Assembly (NCBI GenBank): GCA_036407095.1
Contig: DASWZV010000163.1
Coordinates: 58,234-122,233, forward strand
Length of the DNA: 64,000 bases
DNA from: Gp6-AA40 sp036407095
GTDB lineage: Bacteria > Acidobacteriota > Vicinamibacteria > Vicinamibacterales > UBA2999
Reading direction: 5' to 3'
Under the pieces are notes generated by a model, which was not told the origin of the DNA, made no database searches, and was given only the letters and a program-made list of their open reading frames with translations. This document shows positions 1-9,388 of the stretch, piece by piece; positions within the stretch are counted from its first letter, which is position 1; the number at the start of each line of letters is the position of its first letter. The translations under genes and the position numbers were made by a program.

Positions 1-557
1 CGATGGGTCTCCACCGTCGACAGACCGAGGTCGAGCAGCGTGGCGACCTCCTTGTTCGATCGTCCTTCCGCGAGCAGCTGGAGGACCTCCTTCTCGCGAT
101 CGGTCAGCAGATGATAGGAATCGGTCAACCCGCGCTGTTCCAGGCGACGGACGTAATCCTCGACCAGCACGGCCGTGACCGCGGGACTGAAGAACGGCTT
201 TCCTGACGCCACTGCCCGGACGGCCGGGATCAGATCTTCGTCGGTCGCGCTCTTGAGCAGATACGCCCGGGCACCGGCGGCAAGCGCCCGCATGATGTAC
301 GACTCGTCGCCGTGCACGCTGAGAATGATGACGCCCGGCGGCGGTTCGAGCTTCTGCGCGCGCGCCGCGACCTCGATCCCACTCAGCTTCGGCATCCCGA
401 TATCGAGGATCAGCGTGTCGGGGTGATGCTCCTCGCACAGACGGATGGCCTCGAGCCCGTCGGCCGCTTCAGCGACGACCGTCAGGCCCCCGGCTTCGAG
501 CAGGCCGCGGAGGCCCCGTCGGACAATGCTGTGGTCGTCAGCCAGCAGCACGCGCAA
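1..557 (-). CDS. NarL/FixJ-type response regulator (3' end beyond window)
   Basis: Cytoplasmic two-component response regulator: a receiver domain whose phosphorylation controls DNA binding by a LuxR-type helix-turn-helix. The receiver opens with RVLLADDHS (acidic pair D7/D8), has the phospho-acceptor in LILDIGMP (D52) and the conserved lysine in AYLLKSA (about K102). The HTH begins near residue 148 (LTDREKEVLQLLAEG, then NKEVATLL) and is cut at ETHR by the window edge, so only about ten residues should be missing. I chose the TTG at 557-555 because GGAG lies seven bases upstream and the receiver strand starts there. It overlaps the 3' end of the histidine kinase gene by 20 bp, so the two are translationally coupled and form one signalling pair. 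The stimulus and target genes are not visible. Confidence 0.9.
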   Translation of the reverse strand, partial: MRVLLADDHSIVRRGLRGLLEAGGLTVVAEAADGLEAIRLCEEHHPDTLILDIGMPKLSGIEVAARAQKLEPPPGVIILSVHGDESYIMRALAAGARAYLLKSATDEDLIPAVRAVASGKPFFSPAVTAVLVEDYVRRLEQRGLTDSYHLLTDREKEVLQLLAEGRSNKEVATLLDLGLSTVETH

Positions 558-1857
558 GGGCTGTCTCCGCCGCGGGAAGCGGCATGCTAACCAGGACCGT
601 CGTGCCCTCCCTCTGAGAACTCGCAATCGTCATCGTGCCGTGGAGTTCCCGCACGCGCTCGTCGATGCCGCGCAGGCCGAGGCCCTGACGATCCCGGGTC
701 TGATCGAGGCCGCGGCCGTTGTCGCGCACGCACACCTGGAGCTCCTGGCCATCCGTGTTCACCTCGACATGAATGTTGGTGGCATTCGCGTGGCGCACGC
801 AGTTGGTCATCGCCTCCTGGACGATGCGATAGACGCACGTGCGGTGCTTGTCGGGCAGGGCGTCGAAGTCGCCGTTCATCCGGAGATCGACGTTGATCGC
901 GTAGCGTTTCATGCATTCGCGCGCGTGCCATTCGAGCGCGGCCTGCAGTCCGAAGTCATCGAGCATGCTGGGACGCAGACCGAGAGCGAGGCTGCGTACG
1001 GTCTGGAACATGTCGTCCACGAGCCGCTTGCACTCGGCCACGACCGGGCGGACGGCGGGACTCGTCCGTTCGATTCGACCGAGCTCCATCCGCAGGCCTG
1101 TCAGCACCTGCGCGACATGATCGTGCAGTTCGCGTGAGAGATTCTTGCGCTCCTCTTCCTGCGCGCTCACGAGCCGCTGTGAGAGCTCGCGCATCTGCTG
1201 CTCGGTTTCTTCCGATCGCCCCTCGAGCACGCGAAGACGAAAGACCACCACGATCGCGACGCCGAGGCCGAGCAGCACGGTCTGGATCTGGAGGCGATGA
1301 AGATCCGTGCGGAACGCGTCGTGCCGGCGGGCCACTTCGTCCCGCTGGACCGAGACGTTCGCGTTGTTCAACTCTTCGATCTCCTGTGCCAGCGCCAACG
1401 CGGCTTCGCGACGAGGGACCACCTCGCGTCGCAGGAAACCCGCACTCTTGAGGATCTTCTCTGCGGGTGTCCAGTCGAACAACGGATCGAATGTCGACCA
1501 GTAGTCGTCCAGCTTGACCTCCAGCCGTGCGATGCGATCGTCGGGCTTCACCAGCGTCCTCAATGCGGACACCGTCGCAAGGCTGGTGCGGCGGAACTCG
1601 GCGATCCGTTCGCGGTACTCGGGATCCCGTTCGCGCGCGACGTCGAGCAGGTAGTCGCGGACGAAGATGCCCGAGAGATTCACATCGGCGCGGAGACGCT
1701 GGAGATTCGCCTCGACCCGGCGATGATGCGCGTTCAGTTCGTCGAGCTGTGCGTAGATCGCTTCCGCCTTGTTCGACGATGCCAGCATCGACACGGCTAT
1801 CAGCACGACGAGGCTCCCGAGCCCGATGGCCGCCACGAGCCATGTTTTCAAGCGCAT
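538..1857 (-). CDS. NarX/DegS-type sensor histidine kinase
   Basis: Membrane sensor kinase of 439 aa that phosphorylates the overlapping response regulator. An N-terminal membrane segment (about 5-27) and a second one (about 190-208) bracket a roughly 160-residue helical periplasmic domain rich in charged heptads. A HisKA_3 dimerisation/phosphotransfer helix follows, with SRELHDHVAQVLTGL, phospho-acceptor H245. The HATPase_c domain shows the N-box IVQEAMTNCVRHA and the G-boxes VRDNGRGLD and GLGLRGIDERV. All catalytic boxes are intact. It is divergent from the trehalose-phosphate synthase gene across about 210 bp. The sensed signal cannot be deduced because the periplasmic domain matches nothing I recognise. 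Confidence 0.92.
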   Translation of the reverse strand: MRLKTWLVAAIGLGSLVVLIAVSMLASSNKAEAIYAQLDELNAHHRRVEANLQRLRADVNLSGIFVRDYLLDVARERDPEYRERIAEFRRTSLATVSALRTLVKPDDRIARLEVKLDDYWSTFDPLFDWTPAEKILKSAGFLRREVVPRREAALALAQEIEELNNANVSVQRDEVARRHDAFRTDLHRLQIQTVLLGLGVAIVVVFRLRVLEGRSEETEQQMRELSQRLVSAQEEERKNLSRELHDHVAQVLTGLRMELGRIERTSPAVRPVVAECKRLVDDMFQTVRSLALGLRPSMLDDFGLQAALEWHARECMKRYAINVDLRMNGDFDALPDKHRTCVYRIVQEAMTNCVRHANATNIHVEVNTDGQELQVCVRDNGRGLDQTRDRQGLGLRGIDERVRELHGTMTIASSQREGTTVLVSMPLPAAETALARAAG

Positions 1858-2069
1858 GTATCCTCCCCGAGCCCTTCCTTGTCAGGCTACGACAGGCCGG
1901 TCGCGGACAACATCCGGTAAAGGGGGGAGACCCGCGCTCGGCGGCCGCTGGAATCGTTGAGCTCTCAGTCCCCCGCGAAAGTGACGGCTCTCCTCCCCCA
2001 ACCCGATGGCGGTCCCTCAGGCCCCGGTATCTACTGCGATCAGTACCGACGCACATCATCGGAGGGCAC

Positions 2070-3647
2070 ATGCCTCGTCAGACCGATCGCCTCGACACCC
2101 TCGTCCCGACGCCCGATCGCAGGCTCATACCCGGCTCAGCGCACCAGTGGGACAGGGTCATCGTGCTCGCGAATCGCGCACCAGTACGGCACGAACACTC
2201 AGCGGATGGCGCGATCACGATGACGCGCTCGGCAAGCGGCGTCACGACAGCACTCGAGCCGATCGTCGACGCGTGTCGAGGAACCTGGATCGCCCATGCC
2301 AATGGCGACGCCGACATGACAGCCGCGCAGCAAAGCGACGGCCTGGCGGTGACGCCGCCCGACCAGCGGTATCGACTGCGATACGTCAGACTCTCCGACG
2401 AGCAGTACGAGGGGTACTACTACGGCTTCGCCAATCAGGGCCTGTGGCCACTCAGCCACGCGGTTCCGGTGAAGCCGGTATTCCGTCCCGGCGACTACGC
2501 GATGTATCGGAAAGCCAATCGTGAGTTCTCGTCTGCCGTTGTCGAAGAGGCCGCCGCAGGATCGGCCCTCGTGCTCGTGCAGGATTACCACTTCGCGCTC
2601 GCGCCCAGGATCCTCCGACGTCGTCTTTTTGGAGGGAGCACCATCGTCTCGTTCTGGCATATCCCGTGGCCCGACTCACGCGGATTCAGCACGTGCCCGT
2701 GGGCAGCGAATCTGCTCGATGGGCTCCTCGCCAGCGACATCCTTGGATTTCAGACACAGGGCGATCGCGACAACTTTCTCGACGCCGCCAGCACCATGCT
2801 CGACGCCGACGTCCTCTGCGCGAACGACGTCGTCATCTACCGTGATCACCCGACCTGCGTGCGCGTCTACCCCGTCGGCGTCGAGTGGAACAACCCGATC
2901 GTTCGTTCCACGCCCCCGGCGGAATCGTGTCGCGCCGAGATCGCTCGAATGCATCAACTGCCCGGCAACGTCATGCTGGGTGTCGGGATCGATCGCCTCG
3001 ACTACACCAAGGGCATCAATGAAAAGTTCCTGGCGATCGAGCGCCTGCTCGCGCGCGACCCCGACATCCGCGAGCGCTTTGCGTTCATTCAGGTCGCCGA
3101 ACCGAGCCGGGAACGTCTGCCTGAATACCGCGCCACGCGCGCCCAGATCGAAGAGACCGCACGGCGCATCAACGTCCGGTTCGGCGTCAGGGATCACCAG
3201 CCGATCCGGCTGCTGGCCACGCATCACGAGCCGGCCGACGTGTACCGCTTGTACCGCGCCGCCGACTTCTGTCATGTGGGAAGCCTCGATGATGGAATGA
3301 ACCTCGTCGCCAAAGAGTTCGTGTGTGCGCGGACCGACGAGCGCGGCGTGCTCGTCCTGAGTCAGCACGCGGGTGCGGCGCGGCAGCTCCGCGCCGCCGT
3401 GCTGATCGATCCCTATGCGATCGATGCGGCAGCGGAGGCGCTCGCGAGCGCGCTCGAGATGCCGCCCTCCGAGCAGGAGCATCGGATGCGGCTCCTGCGG
3501 GCGAACGTCGCCAGCTTCGATGCGCACTGGTGGGGCCGGCAGCTGCTCGAAGACGCACGCCGGGTGCGGGGGTTGGGTGGCGAGTGCGGCGACGCCGAGC
3601 ACACTCGTCCCGCAGTGTCAGATGACCACTTCAAGGCCGCCAGTTAG
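2070..3647 (+). CDS. otsA: Alpha,alpha-trehalose-phosphate synthase (GT20 family)
   Basis: Cytoplasmic glycosyltransferase of 525 aa, expected to join a nucleotide-activated glucose to glucose-6-phosphate to give trehalose-6-phosphate, the first step of OtsAB trehalose synthesis. Family signatures are in order: VIVLANRAPVRHEH near the N terminus, GLWPLSHA, VQDYHFALAPRILRR, FWHIPWPD, DILGFQTQGDRDNFL, GVEWNNP, GIDRLDYTKGI and the donor-site DDGMNLVAKEFVCAR. The ATG at 2070 is preceded by GGAGGG three bases upstream; the open frame extends further 5' but that part looks non-coding. No otsB phosphatase gene is adjacent, so the second step must be encoded elsewhere. A related glucosylglycerol-phosphate synthase activity cannot be excluded from sequence alone. 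Confidence 0.9.
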   Translation: MPRQTDRLDTLVPTPDRRLIPGSAHQWDRVIVLANRAPVRHEHSADGAITMTRSASGVTTALEPIVDACRGTWIAHANGDADMTAAQQSDGLAVTPPDQRYRLRYVRLSDEQYEGYYYGFANQGLWPLSHAVPVKPVFRPGDYAMYRKANREFSSAVVEEAAAGSALVLVQDYHFALAPRILRRRLFGGSTIVSFWHIPWPDSRGFSTCPWAANLLDGLLASDILGFQTQGDRDNFLDAASTMLDADVLCANDVVIYRDHPTCVRVYPVGVEWNNPIVRSTPPAESCRAEIARMHQLPGNVMLGVGIDRLDYTKGINEKFLAIERLLARDPDIRERFAFIQVAEPSRERLPEYRATRAQIEETARRINVRFGVRDHQPIRLLATHHEPADVYRLYRAADFCHVGSLDDGMNLVAKEFVCARTDERGVLVLSQHAGAARQLRAAVLIDPYAIDAAAEALASALEMPPSEQEHRMRLLRANVASFDAHWWGRQLLEDARRVRGLGGECGDAEHTRPAVSDDHFKAAS

Positions 3648-3659
3648 TTCAATGATGAA

Positions 3660-4000
3660 GCGGCAGATCCCCCAGACGGCCACGACGATCACGAAGGTGA
3701 GGAGCCTGCCTCCGCTCCTCCACCTTTGTGATCTTTGTGGCTGACTGCTCCGTGTGACCCGGACGGCCACGAAGATCAGGAAGGAGACACGGAGGTTTTG
3801 GGCCACGAAGATCACGAAGGTGAGCCACGGAGCTTTCTCTGTTTCTCCAGCTTCGTGATCTCCGTGGCTGATTTCTCCGTGCCTGCTCAGAAATCTGCCT
3901 CAGGCTTGACGGCGAAAACAGAGACTGCGGAGGAAACGGAGAAAAGCATCAACACGGAGACAACGGGGAAAACGGAGAAGATCGTTCTGTCCACAATCCC
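3660..4000. repeat. CACGGAG/CTCCGTG-type palindromic repeat cluster
   Basis: This stretch between otsA and the NTF2-like gene is built from short purine-rich words (CACGAAGATCACGAAGG, CACGGAG, GAAAACGGAGAA) followed by their reverse complements (CCTTTGTGATCTTTGTGG, CTCCGTG), so it can fold into several nested hairpins. The same family recurs at about 11994-12110, 14155-14263 and 60915-61360. The apparent ORF in it (Thr/Glu/Lys-rich) is a by-product of the repeat. No gene is supported between 3648 and 4167. Confidence 0.7.
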
Positions 4001-4167
4001 CCGTTCCTCACGGCAACGAAGGCAGCGTCGAAATGGCTCCCCAGTTTTCACTGTGCGGGTCGGGCCCCGCTCATGAGCACTCCGCGTTGTTGGTGGCTTG
4101 AAACGACGACGGAACGCGTTAAACTCCCCCAAACCGCCACCAAGGCGTGCCTACCCAGGGGGACTTC

Positions 4168-4686
4168 ATGCGACGGCATCACGCCGCTCTGATCACGTTT
4201 CTCATGGCGCTTGCCCTGAGCGCAGTCGAAAGGCCCGTGCTCCTCACGGCGCAAGGGAACCTCGGCACCTACGAAGATCGCATCGCGATCGAGGACGTGA
4301 TGGCGCGTTACGTGTGGGCGGTCGACTCGCTCGATGCCGACGGCTACGTCGCGGTGTTCACCGACGATGCCGTCATCGATTCGAACGGCAGCATCAGCAG
4401 AGGGCATGACGAGATTCGCAAGATCGTCACGGGCCTCATCCAACGGCGCGACGACAACAAAGCGAAGGGTCTGCCGACGTCGAATCTGTATCACATGGTC
4501 AGCAACGTGCGCATCACGTTCCCGAAGCCGGGCGAGGCCTTGCATCAGTCGTACTGGCAGACCGTGCGTCGCGGCAAAGACGGCTCGATGATCGCGGCCG
4601 CGATGGGGCGCTCCGAAGACCGACTCGTCAAGCGCAATGGCAAGTGGTTGATTCAGTCGCGCACGCTGACTGTTTTCACCGATTGA
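4168..4686 (+). CDS. Exported SnoaL/NTF2-like domain protein
   Basis: 172-aa protein with an N-terminal signal peptide (MRRHHAALITFLMALALS) and a single NTF2-like alpha+beta-barrel domain of the SnoaL_4 kind: IAIEDVMARYVWAVDSLDADGYVAVFTDDAVIDSNG is typical of the first helix and strand of this fold (positions about 36-70). Proteins of this fold include polyketide cyclases, dehydratases and many of unknown reaction, so no substrate is assigned. The ATG at 4168 is chosen over the in-frame GTG at 4147 because a CAGGGGGA ribosome site precedes it and because it places the hydrophobic segment at the N terminus. The following hydrolase gene starts 16 bp downstream, suggesting one transcript. Confidence 0.75.
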   Translation: MRRHHAALITFLMALALSAVERPVLLTAQGNLGTYEDRIAIEDVMARYVWAVDSLDADGYVAVFTDDAVIDSNGSISRGHDEIRKIVTGLIQRRDDNKAKGLPTSNLYHMVSNVRITFPKPGEALHQSYWQTVRRGKDGSMIAAAMGRSEDRLVKRNGKWLIQSRTLTVFTD

Positions 4687-4702
4687 TCTTCGAGGTGCGT
4701 TC

Positions 4703-5527
4703 ATGCCGTCGACATCGGTGCGCGTGGGGAACCTTGACTTTCACGTCGTTCAGGAAGGAAGCGGCGAACCCGTCCTGTTCCTGCACGGCTTCCCCGATTC
4801 CTCGCGTCTCTGGCGACACCAGATTCCGGCGTTCCTGAAGGCGGGATTCCAAGTCGTCGCTCCGGATCTCAGAGGCTTTGGCGATTCCGACAAGCCGTCA
4901 GAGACGGACGCGTACGCGATGCCTGCACTCGTGGGTGATGTTGTCGGCATTCTCGACCAGCTCGAGATCAGTCGTGCGCACGTTGTCGGACACGACTGGG
5001 GAGCGGGAGTCGCATGGGTGCTGGCTGCCATGCAGCCGCAGCGGGTCAATCGTCTGGTCGTCCTGTCGGTCGGTCACCCCGCGACGTTTTTCAAGGCGGG
5101 TCTCAGTCAGCGTGAGAAGTCCTGGTACATGCTGCTGTTCCAGTTTCGTTTCGCCGAAGACCTTCTGACACGAGACAATTGGGCCTTTTTCCGGGACTTG
5201 GTACGCCACCACCCGGAATGCGATCGGTGGATTGAGGATCTGAGCAGGCCGGGAGCTCTCGCCGCCGCGCTCAACTGGTATCGAGCGAACGTCGTACCAG
5301 AGAACGCCGTCGCCGAGCGATGGGTGTTACCCAGTGTCGCTGCTCCCACGCTGGGAATCTGGAGCAGCGGCGACGCGTACCTGACCGAGACGCAGATGCT
5401 GTTGTCCCACCAGTGTGTGTCGAGCTCGTGGACCTACGAACGGATTGAGGGTGCCAGCCACTGGATGCAGCTCGATCAGCCAGAGCGCGTCAACGACTTG
5501 ATTCTTCGTTTCCTCGAGTCTTCGTGA
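4703..5527 (+). CDS. Alpha/beta hydrolase, soluble epoxide hydrolase-like
   Basis: 274-aa cytoplasmic alpha/beta hydrolase. The oxyanion motif FLHGFPDSSRLWRHQ, the PDLRGFGDSDKP loop and the nucleophile elbow VGHDWGAGVAW (Asp nucleophile) are those of epoxide hydrolases and haloalkane dehalogenases rather than of serine esterases. The C-terminal GASHWMQLDQP supplies the catalytic His. A GAGGTG ribosome site lies five bases before the ATG. It sits 16 bp after the NTF2-like gene and 12 bp before the ATPase gene, so all three probably form one operon. Epoxide hydrolysis is the best guess; dehalogenase activity is an alternative. Confidence 0.82.
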   Translation: MPSTSVRVGNLDFHVVQEGSGEPVLFLHGFPDSSRLWRHQIPAFLKAGFQVVAPDLRGFGDSDKPSETDAYAMPALVGDVVGILDQLEISRAHVVGHDWGAGVAWVLAAMQPQRVNRLVVLSVGHPATFFKAGLSQREKSWYMLLFQFRFAEDLLTRDNWAFFRDLVRHHPECDRWIEDLSRPGALAAALNWYRANVVPENAVAERWVLPSVAAPTLGIWSSGDAYLTETQMLLSHQCVSSSWTYERIEGASHWMQLDQPERVNDLILRFLESS

Positions 5528-5539
5528 CATCCGGTATCA

Positions 5540-6118
5540 ATGCCTCGCGTGATCGTCACCGGTGGCCCGGGCGCGGGCAAGACGACGCTCCTCGCCGAGC
5601 TCGCGGCGATGGGCTACACGACCGTCGAAGAATCCGCTCGCGCGATCATTGCCGAGCGGCTCGCGCGCGGTGAGAGTCCTCGACCCGACCTCCCCACGTT
5701 CGCCCGAGAGATCCTGCGTCGCGACATCGCGAAGTACGTCGATCAGCCACACACGTCCAACTGGGTCTTCTTCGATCGCGGCGTCGTCGACGCGCTCGGT
5801 CTACTGCAGGAGGTCTCACCGCTCCCCGCACACGAACTGGAAGGGATGCTCTCCACCTACAAGTTTCATCCGTTCGTGTTCATCCTGCCGCCGTGGGAAG
5901 CCATTTATGCGAACGACGCAGAGCGCGATCACTCGTTTACCGAAGCTGTCATCGTCCACAACAAGCTCGTACGGTGGTATCGCTCGTGTGGCTACGCGTT
6001 CTGCGACGTCCCTTGCCTTCCTGTCGCGCAGCGAGCAGAGCACGTCCTACAAGTGCTTGCCGAAGGCGACAGCGGCGCACACGCAGCGACCCCACCGCGT
6101 AGCGGCCCCGCCGCGTAG
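5540..6118 (+). CDS. AAA_28-type P-loop ATPase
   Basis: 192-aa cytoplasmic P-loop protein. Walker A is VTGGPGAGKTTLL at residues 4-16, followed by TTVEESARAIIAERL, which is typical of the small AAA_28 NTPases related to nucleoside/NadR-type kinases. A Walker-B-like WVFFDRGVVDALGL and a lid region (ANDAERDHSF) follow. The phosphorylated or remodelled partner is unknown. The last dozen residues (TPPRSGPAA) and the stop codon are encoded by a 16-bp tandem repeat that begins inside the gene, so the natural C terminus may have been altered by repeat expansion. It is the last gene of the 4.2-6.1 kb cluster. Confidence 0.75.
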   Translation: MPRVIVTGGPGAGKTTLLAELAAMGYTTVEESARAIIAERLARGESPRPDLPTFAREILRRDIAKYVDQPHTSNWVFFDRGVVDALGLLQEVSPLPAHELEGMLSTYKFHPFVFILPPWEAIYANDAERDHSFTEAVIVHNKLVRWYRSCGYAFCDVPCLPVAQRAEHVLQVLAEGDSGAHAATPPRSGPAA

Positions 6119-6210
6119 CGGCCCCACCGCGTAGCGGCCCCGCTGCGTAGCGGCCCCGCTGCGTAGCGGCCCCACCGCGAAGCGGCCCCTTAGCGAAGCG
6201 GCCCCTTAGC
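6083..6210. repeat. 16-bp tandem repeat, 8 units
   Basis: Eight head-to-tail units with exact 16-bp spacing; seven start at 6099, 6115, 6131, 6147, 6163, 6179 and 6195 and one degenerate unit precedes them. The consensus is GTAGCGGCCCCRCYGC; the last units change to GAAGCGGCCCCTTAGC. The array covers the 3' end of the ATPase gene and the start of the gap before the TonB receptor. The remaining gap (6211-6405) holds short CCCTAG direct repeats and no recognisable gene. Confidence 0.9.
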
Positions 6211-6405
6211 GAAGATCCCTAGGCCTCAGCCCTAGCCAGCCCTAGACCTGAGCCGTGGGCCCTACATTTTCTGCGCCCTTTCACCACGAAATGACATATC
6301 TGTTGGGACGATCTGCCAATTCCTCGTGCCAATCCGCGCGTTTCGTGTGACGAACGGCGTATACTCATCCGCGTTCTCGCGGGGCCACTCAACAAGGAGC
6401 GTGCA

Positions 6406-9363
6406 ATGTTCAGGAGATTTCACCGGCCATCCGGCTTGTCCCTTCTCTCCGCTGGATTCGCTGTCGTCATCATGCTGTCCAGTGCGCTCGCTTCTGCGCA
6501 AGGCGTGCAGACGGGCACGATGACAGGCATCGTCGTCTCATCAGACAACTTGCCGCTTCCAGGCGTGACAGTCACCGCCAGCTCTCCGGCGCTGCAGGGG
6601 AAGCGGACTGCGGTCACCGACGTCAACGGAGTGTTCATCATCAAGGGCCTGCCTGCCGGCACCTACGCCCTCGACTACGAGCTTTCGCAGTTCGAACCGG
6701 CCAAGGCCGAAAACATCTCGGTCAATGTCGGCGGCACTGCTGAAGTCAACGCGACGATGAAGCTGGCGGCACGCACGGAAACCGTGACCGTCACGGCGGA
6801 GACGCCATCGCCCCTCGTCAGCACGACCACGAGCACCGCGTTCAAGAAAGCCGAGCTCGACGCCCTACCGGTCGGTCGGACACCTCCGCAGATCGCCGAG
6901 CTCGCACCCGGCCTGACCAACAACACACCGAACGTCGGGCAGGTGAGCATCGGCGGAGCGACCGCCTTCGACAGCGTCTTCATGCTGAACGGCGTCGACA
7001 TCAACGACAACCTGTTCGGCAGCCCGCACAACCTGTTCATCGAAGACGCGATTCAGGAGACCAACGTGCTCGTCGGCGGCATCTCCGCCGAGTGGGGCCG
7101 GTTCTCCGGCGGCGTCATCAACATGGTCACCAAGAGCGGCGGCAACACCTTCAGCGGCAGCTTCCGCGAGAACTTCAGCAACCCGACGTGGGTTGCGAGG
7201 ACGCCGCGTGAAGTCTCCAACAACATCACGCATTCGGACATCCTCGGCAAGACCTCGGAGGGCACGTTCGGCGGACCGCTGATCAAGGATCGCGCGTGGT
7301 TCTTCACTGCAGGACGGCATGAGAGCTCGGATCAAACGCTGACGTTCGTTCAGACGCCGGGCTCGGCGACACGGAACGACCTCAACAAGCGCGGTGAACT
7401 GAAGTTCACGGGCTCGCCGGCGAATGGTCACACGATCTCGGGCGACTACACGAACAACAGCACCGAGCAGAACAACATCTTCAGCCTGAACGCGAACTCG
7501 ATGGACGCGAACACGCTGATCAACCGGCAGCTGCCGAACAGCCTGTTCGTCTCCAACTACAACGGTATTCTCGGAAACAAGTACTTCGCCAACGTTCAGT
7601 ACTCGCAGAAGAAGTTCGGCTTCAGGAATGCCGGCGGCACCAGCACAGCGATCAAGGACTCGCCGTTCCGCACGCGCGGGATCCTCCCGGGCGTGTCTAC
7701 CACGGTGCTCCTCTACAACGCACCGTTCTTCAGCGCGCTCGATCCCGAGGATCGTAACAACCACCAGATCAGCGGCAGCGTATCTGAAACCGTGTCCACC
7801 AAACGCTTCGGCACCCACGACCTCAAGGTCGGCGCCGAGTACTACCGCAGCACGCGCACCGGAGGAAACTCGCAGAGCGCGACCAACTACGTGTTCCTAA
7901 CCGACTACGTCGTGGCCAACGGCGCACCGGTGCTGGACGCGCAGGGTGTCCCGATTCCCGTCTTCCAGTCCGGCCTCACGCAGGTGCAGAACTGGTTGGC
8001 CACGGTCGGTGCGCAGCTCGACATCAACACGACGTCTGTGTACGCGCAGGACAAGTGGGTCATCGGGCCGCGCGTGACCGTCGATCTCGGCACGCGGTTC
8101 GAAGCGGTGCGCAACAAGGCAACCGGCGACATCATCGCCGTTGACACCAACCGCATCGTGCCCCGTCTCGGTGCCGCCATCAATCTCGACAGCCGGGGCG
8201 CAACGGTTCTGCAGGCGACCTACGGACAGTACTCCGGCAAGTACAGCGAGGCGCAGTTCGGCGCGAGCACCGATGTCGGCAGCCCGAGCCGTATTACCTA
8301 CGCCTACACCGGACCGACCGGACAAGGAAAGGACTTCGCTCCGGGCTTCGACCTGGCCAACTACACCACCGTCGTCAGCGGCTCCTTCCCGACGAAGAAC
8401 AAGTCGTTTGCGGACGGCACCTCGTCGCCCGTCGTCAACGAGTTCACCCTGGCGATCGGCCGTGAGATGGGCCAGAAGGGATTCAACAAGGTCACGTACT
8501 CGTGGCGGAGGTGGAGCGGGTTCCTCGAAGACGAAATCAGCCTCGCGAACGGTATCGTCAATGTCACGCCTGCGCCAGGGCTGTTGACCCGCGTGGTGTA
8601 CGACAACACCGATAGCGTCAAACGCAACTTCCAGCAACTCTTGTTCTCACACGCGTACCGGTTCCGCCCGGATTTGTCGTGGCATGCCGATTACACGCTG
8701 CAGATCAAGAACGAGGGCAACTCGAACGTAGAGGCCGCGAACCAGCCGGGCACGGTTTCGCTGTTCGGCGACTTCCCTGAAATCTACGGACCCGCGATCG
8801 ACCGCTATCAGCCGTTCGGTCGGCTCGCCGATTACCAGCGTCACAAGGTGCGGATCTACGGCACCTACTCGAAGCAGCTCGGCCGGTTTGGCGGCGTCGA
8901 CGTCTCCCCGTTGTGGCGCGTGAACTCGGGGCAGGTGTACAGCCTCTCGGCGGGGAGCATCCGGTTGTCGGCGATCGAGCTTGCGCGAAACCCCGGCTAT
9001 CCTGCGAACGACATCAACGCGAACGTCACCCAAACGCTCTTTTTCGGCGACCGCGGCTCGCAGGATTTCAAAGGCTACGGTGCACTCGATCTTGCGGGCA
9101 CGTACTCGATCCCGGTGTGGCGTACGGCCAGGCCGTGGATCAAGTTCGAGGTCTACAACCTGCTGAACAACACCAAACTGATCGCGTGGGATACCTCGAT
9201 CACGCCCGATCCCGCAAGCCCGCTCGATGCGAATGGGCTGCCGACCGGGTACATCCAGGGCCCGCGTTTCGGTACGGCGACAGCCGACAACCAGTTCCCC
9301 CAGCCAATTCCGGGCACCAACGGCGGACGACTCTTCCGCATGGCGTTCGGGATCAGGTTCTAG
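6406..9363 (+). CDS. TonB-dependent receptor with carboxypeptidase-regulatory-like domain
   Basis: 985-aa outer-membrane receptor of the large acidobacterial type. A signal peptide (cleavage near ALASAQG) is followed by a carboxypeptidase-regulatory-like beta-sandwich (about 38-125: GIVVSSDNLPLPGVTVTA, then FIIKGLPAGTYAL), a plug domain (about 130-245, containing FMLNGVDINDNLFGSP and SGGVINMVTKSGGN) and a long beta barrel ending in the terminal Phe of FGIRF, the signal for outer-membrane insertion. It should import a large substrate by TonB coupling; the ligand is unknown. The ATG at 6406 has an AAGGAG site. The gene stands alone and is followed by two hairpin repeats, then by a LuxR-type regulator gene on the same strand. 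Confidence 0.9.
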   Translation: MFRRFHRPSGLSLLSAGFAVVIMLSSALASAQGVQTGTMTGIVVSSDNLPLPGVTVTASSPALQGKRTAVTDVNGVFIIKGLPAGTYALDYELSQFEPAKAENISVNVGGTAEVNATMKLAARTETVTVTAETPSPLVSTTTSTAFKKAELDALPVGRTPPQIAELAPGLTNNTPNVGQVSIGGATAFDSVFMLNGVDINDNLFGSPHNLFIEDAIQETNVLVGGISAEWGRFSGGVINMVTKSGGNTFSGSFRENFSNPTWVARTPREVSNNITHSDILGKTSEGTFGGPLIKDRAWFFTAGRHESSDQTLTFVQTPGSATRNDLNKRGELKFTGSPANGHTISGDYTNNSTEQNNIFSLNANSMDANTLINRQLPNSLFVSNYNGILGNKYFANVQYSQKKFGFRNAGGTSTAIKDSPFRTRGILPGVSTTVLLYNAPFFSALDPEDRNNHQISGSVSETVSTKRFGTHDLKVGAEYYRSTRTGGNSQSATNYVFLTDYVVANGAPVLDAQGVPIPVFQSGLTQVQNWLATVGAQLDINTTSVYAQDKWVIGPRVTVDLGTRFEAVRNKATGDIIAVDTNRIVPRLGAAINLDSRGATVLQATYGQYSGKYSEAQFGASTDVGSPSRITYAYTGPTGQGKDFAPGFDLANYTTVVSGSFPTKNKSFADGTSSPVVNEFTLAIGREMGQKGFNKVTYSWRRWSGFLEDEISLANGIVNVTPAPGLLTRVVYDNTDSVKRNFQQLLFSHAYRFRPDLSWHADYTLQIKNEGNSNVEAANQPGTVSLFGDFPEIYGPAIDRYQPFGRLADYQRHKVRIYGTYSKQLGRFGGVDVSPLWRVNSGQVYSLSAGSIRLSAIELARNPGYPANDINANVTQTLFFGDRGSQDFKGYGALDLAGTYSIPVWRTARPWIKFEVYNLLNNTKLIAWDTSITPDPASPLDANGLPTGYIQGPRFGTATADNQFPQPIPGTNGGRLFRMAFGIRF

Positions 9364-9388
9364 GATCGACAGCGGTCGATCGAACACG

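Noticed and set aside
445..1137. Plus-strand ORF of 230 codons across the kinase gene
   Set aside because: Shadow of the histidine kinase and response regulator genes, which have full sets of catalytic motifs on the minus strand.
3735..4076. 113-aa ORF rich in Thr, Glu and Lys
   Set aside because: It is a translation of the CACGGAG/GAAAACGGAG repeat; no ribosome site or family similarity, and similar pseudo-ORFs appear in other copies of the repeat.
6337..6365. Sigma-70 promoter before the TonB receptor gene
   Set aside because: TATACT at 6360-6365 is a good -10 candidate, but no acceptable -35 lies at 16-18 bp.
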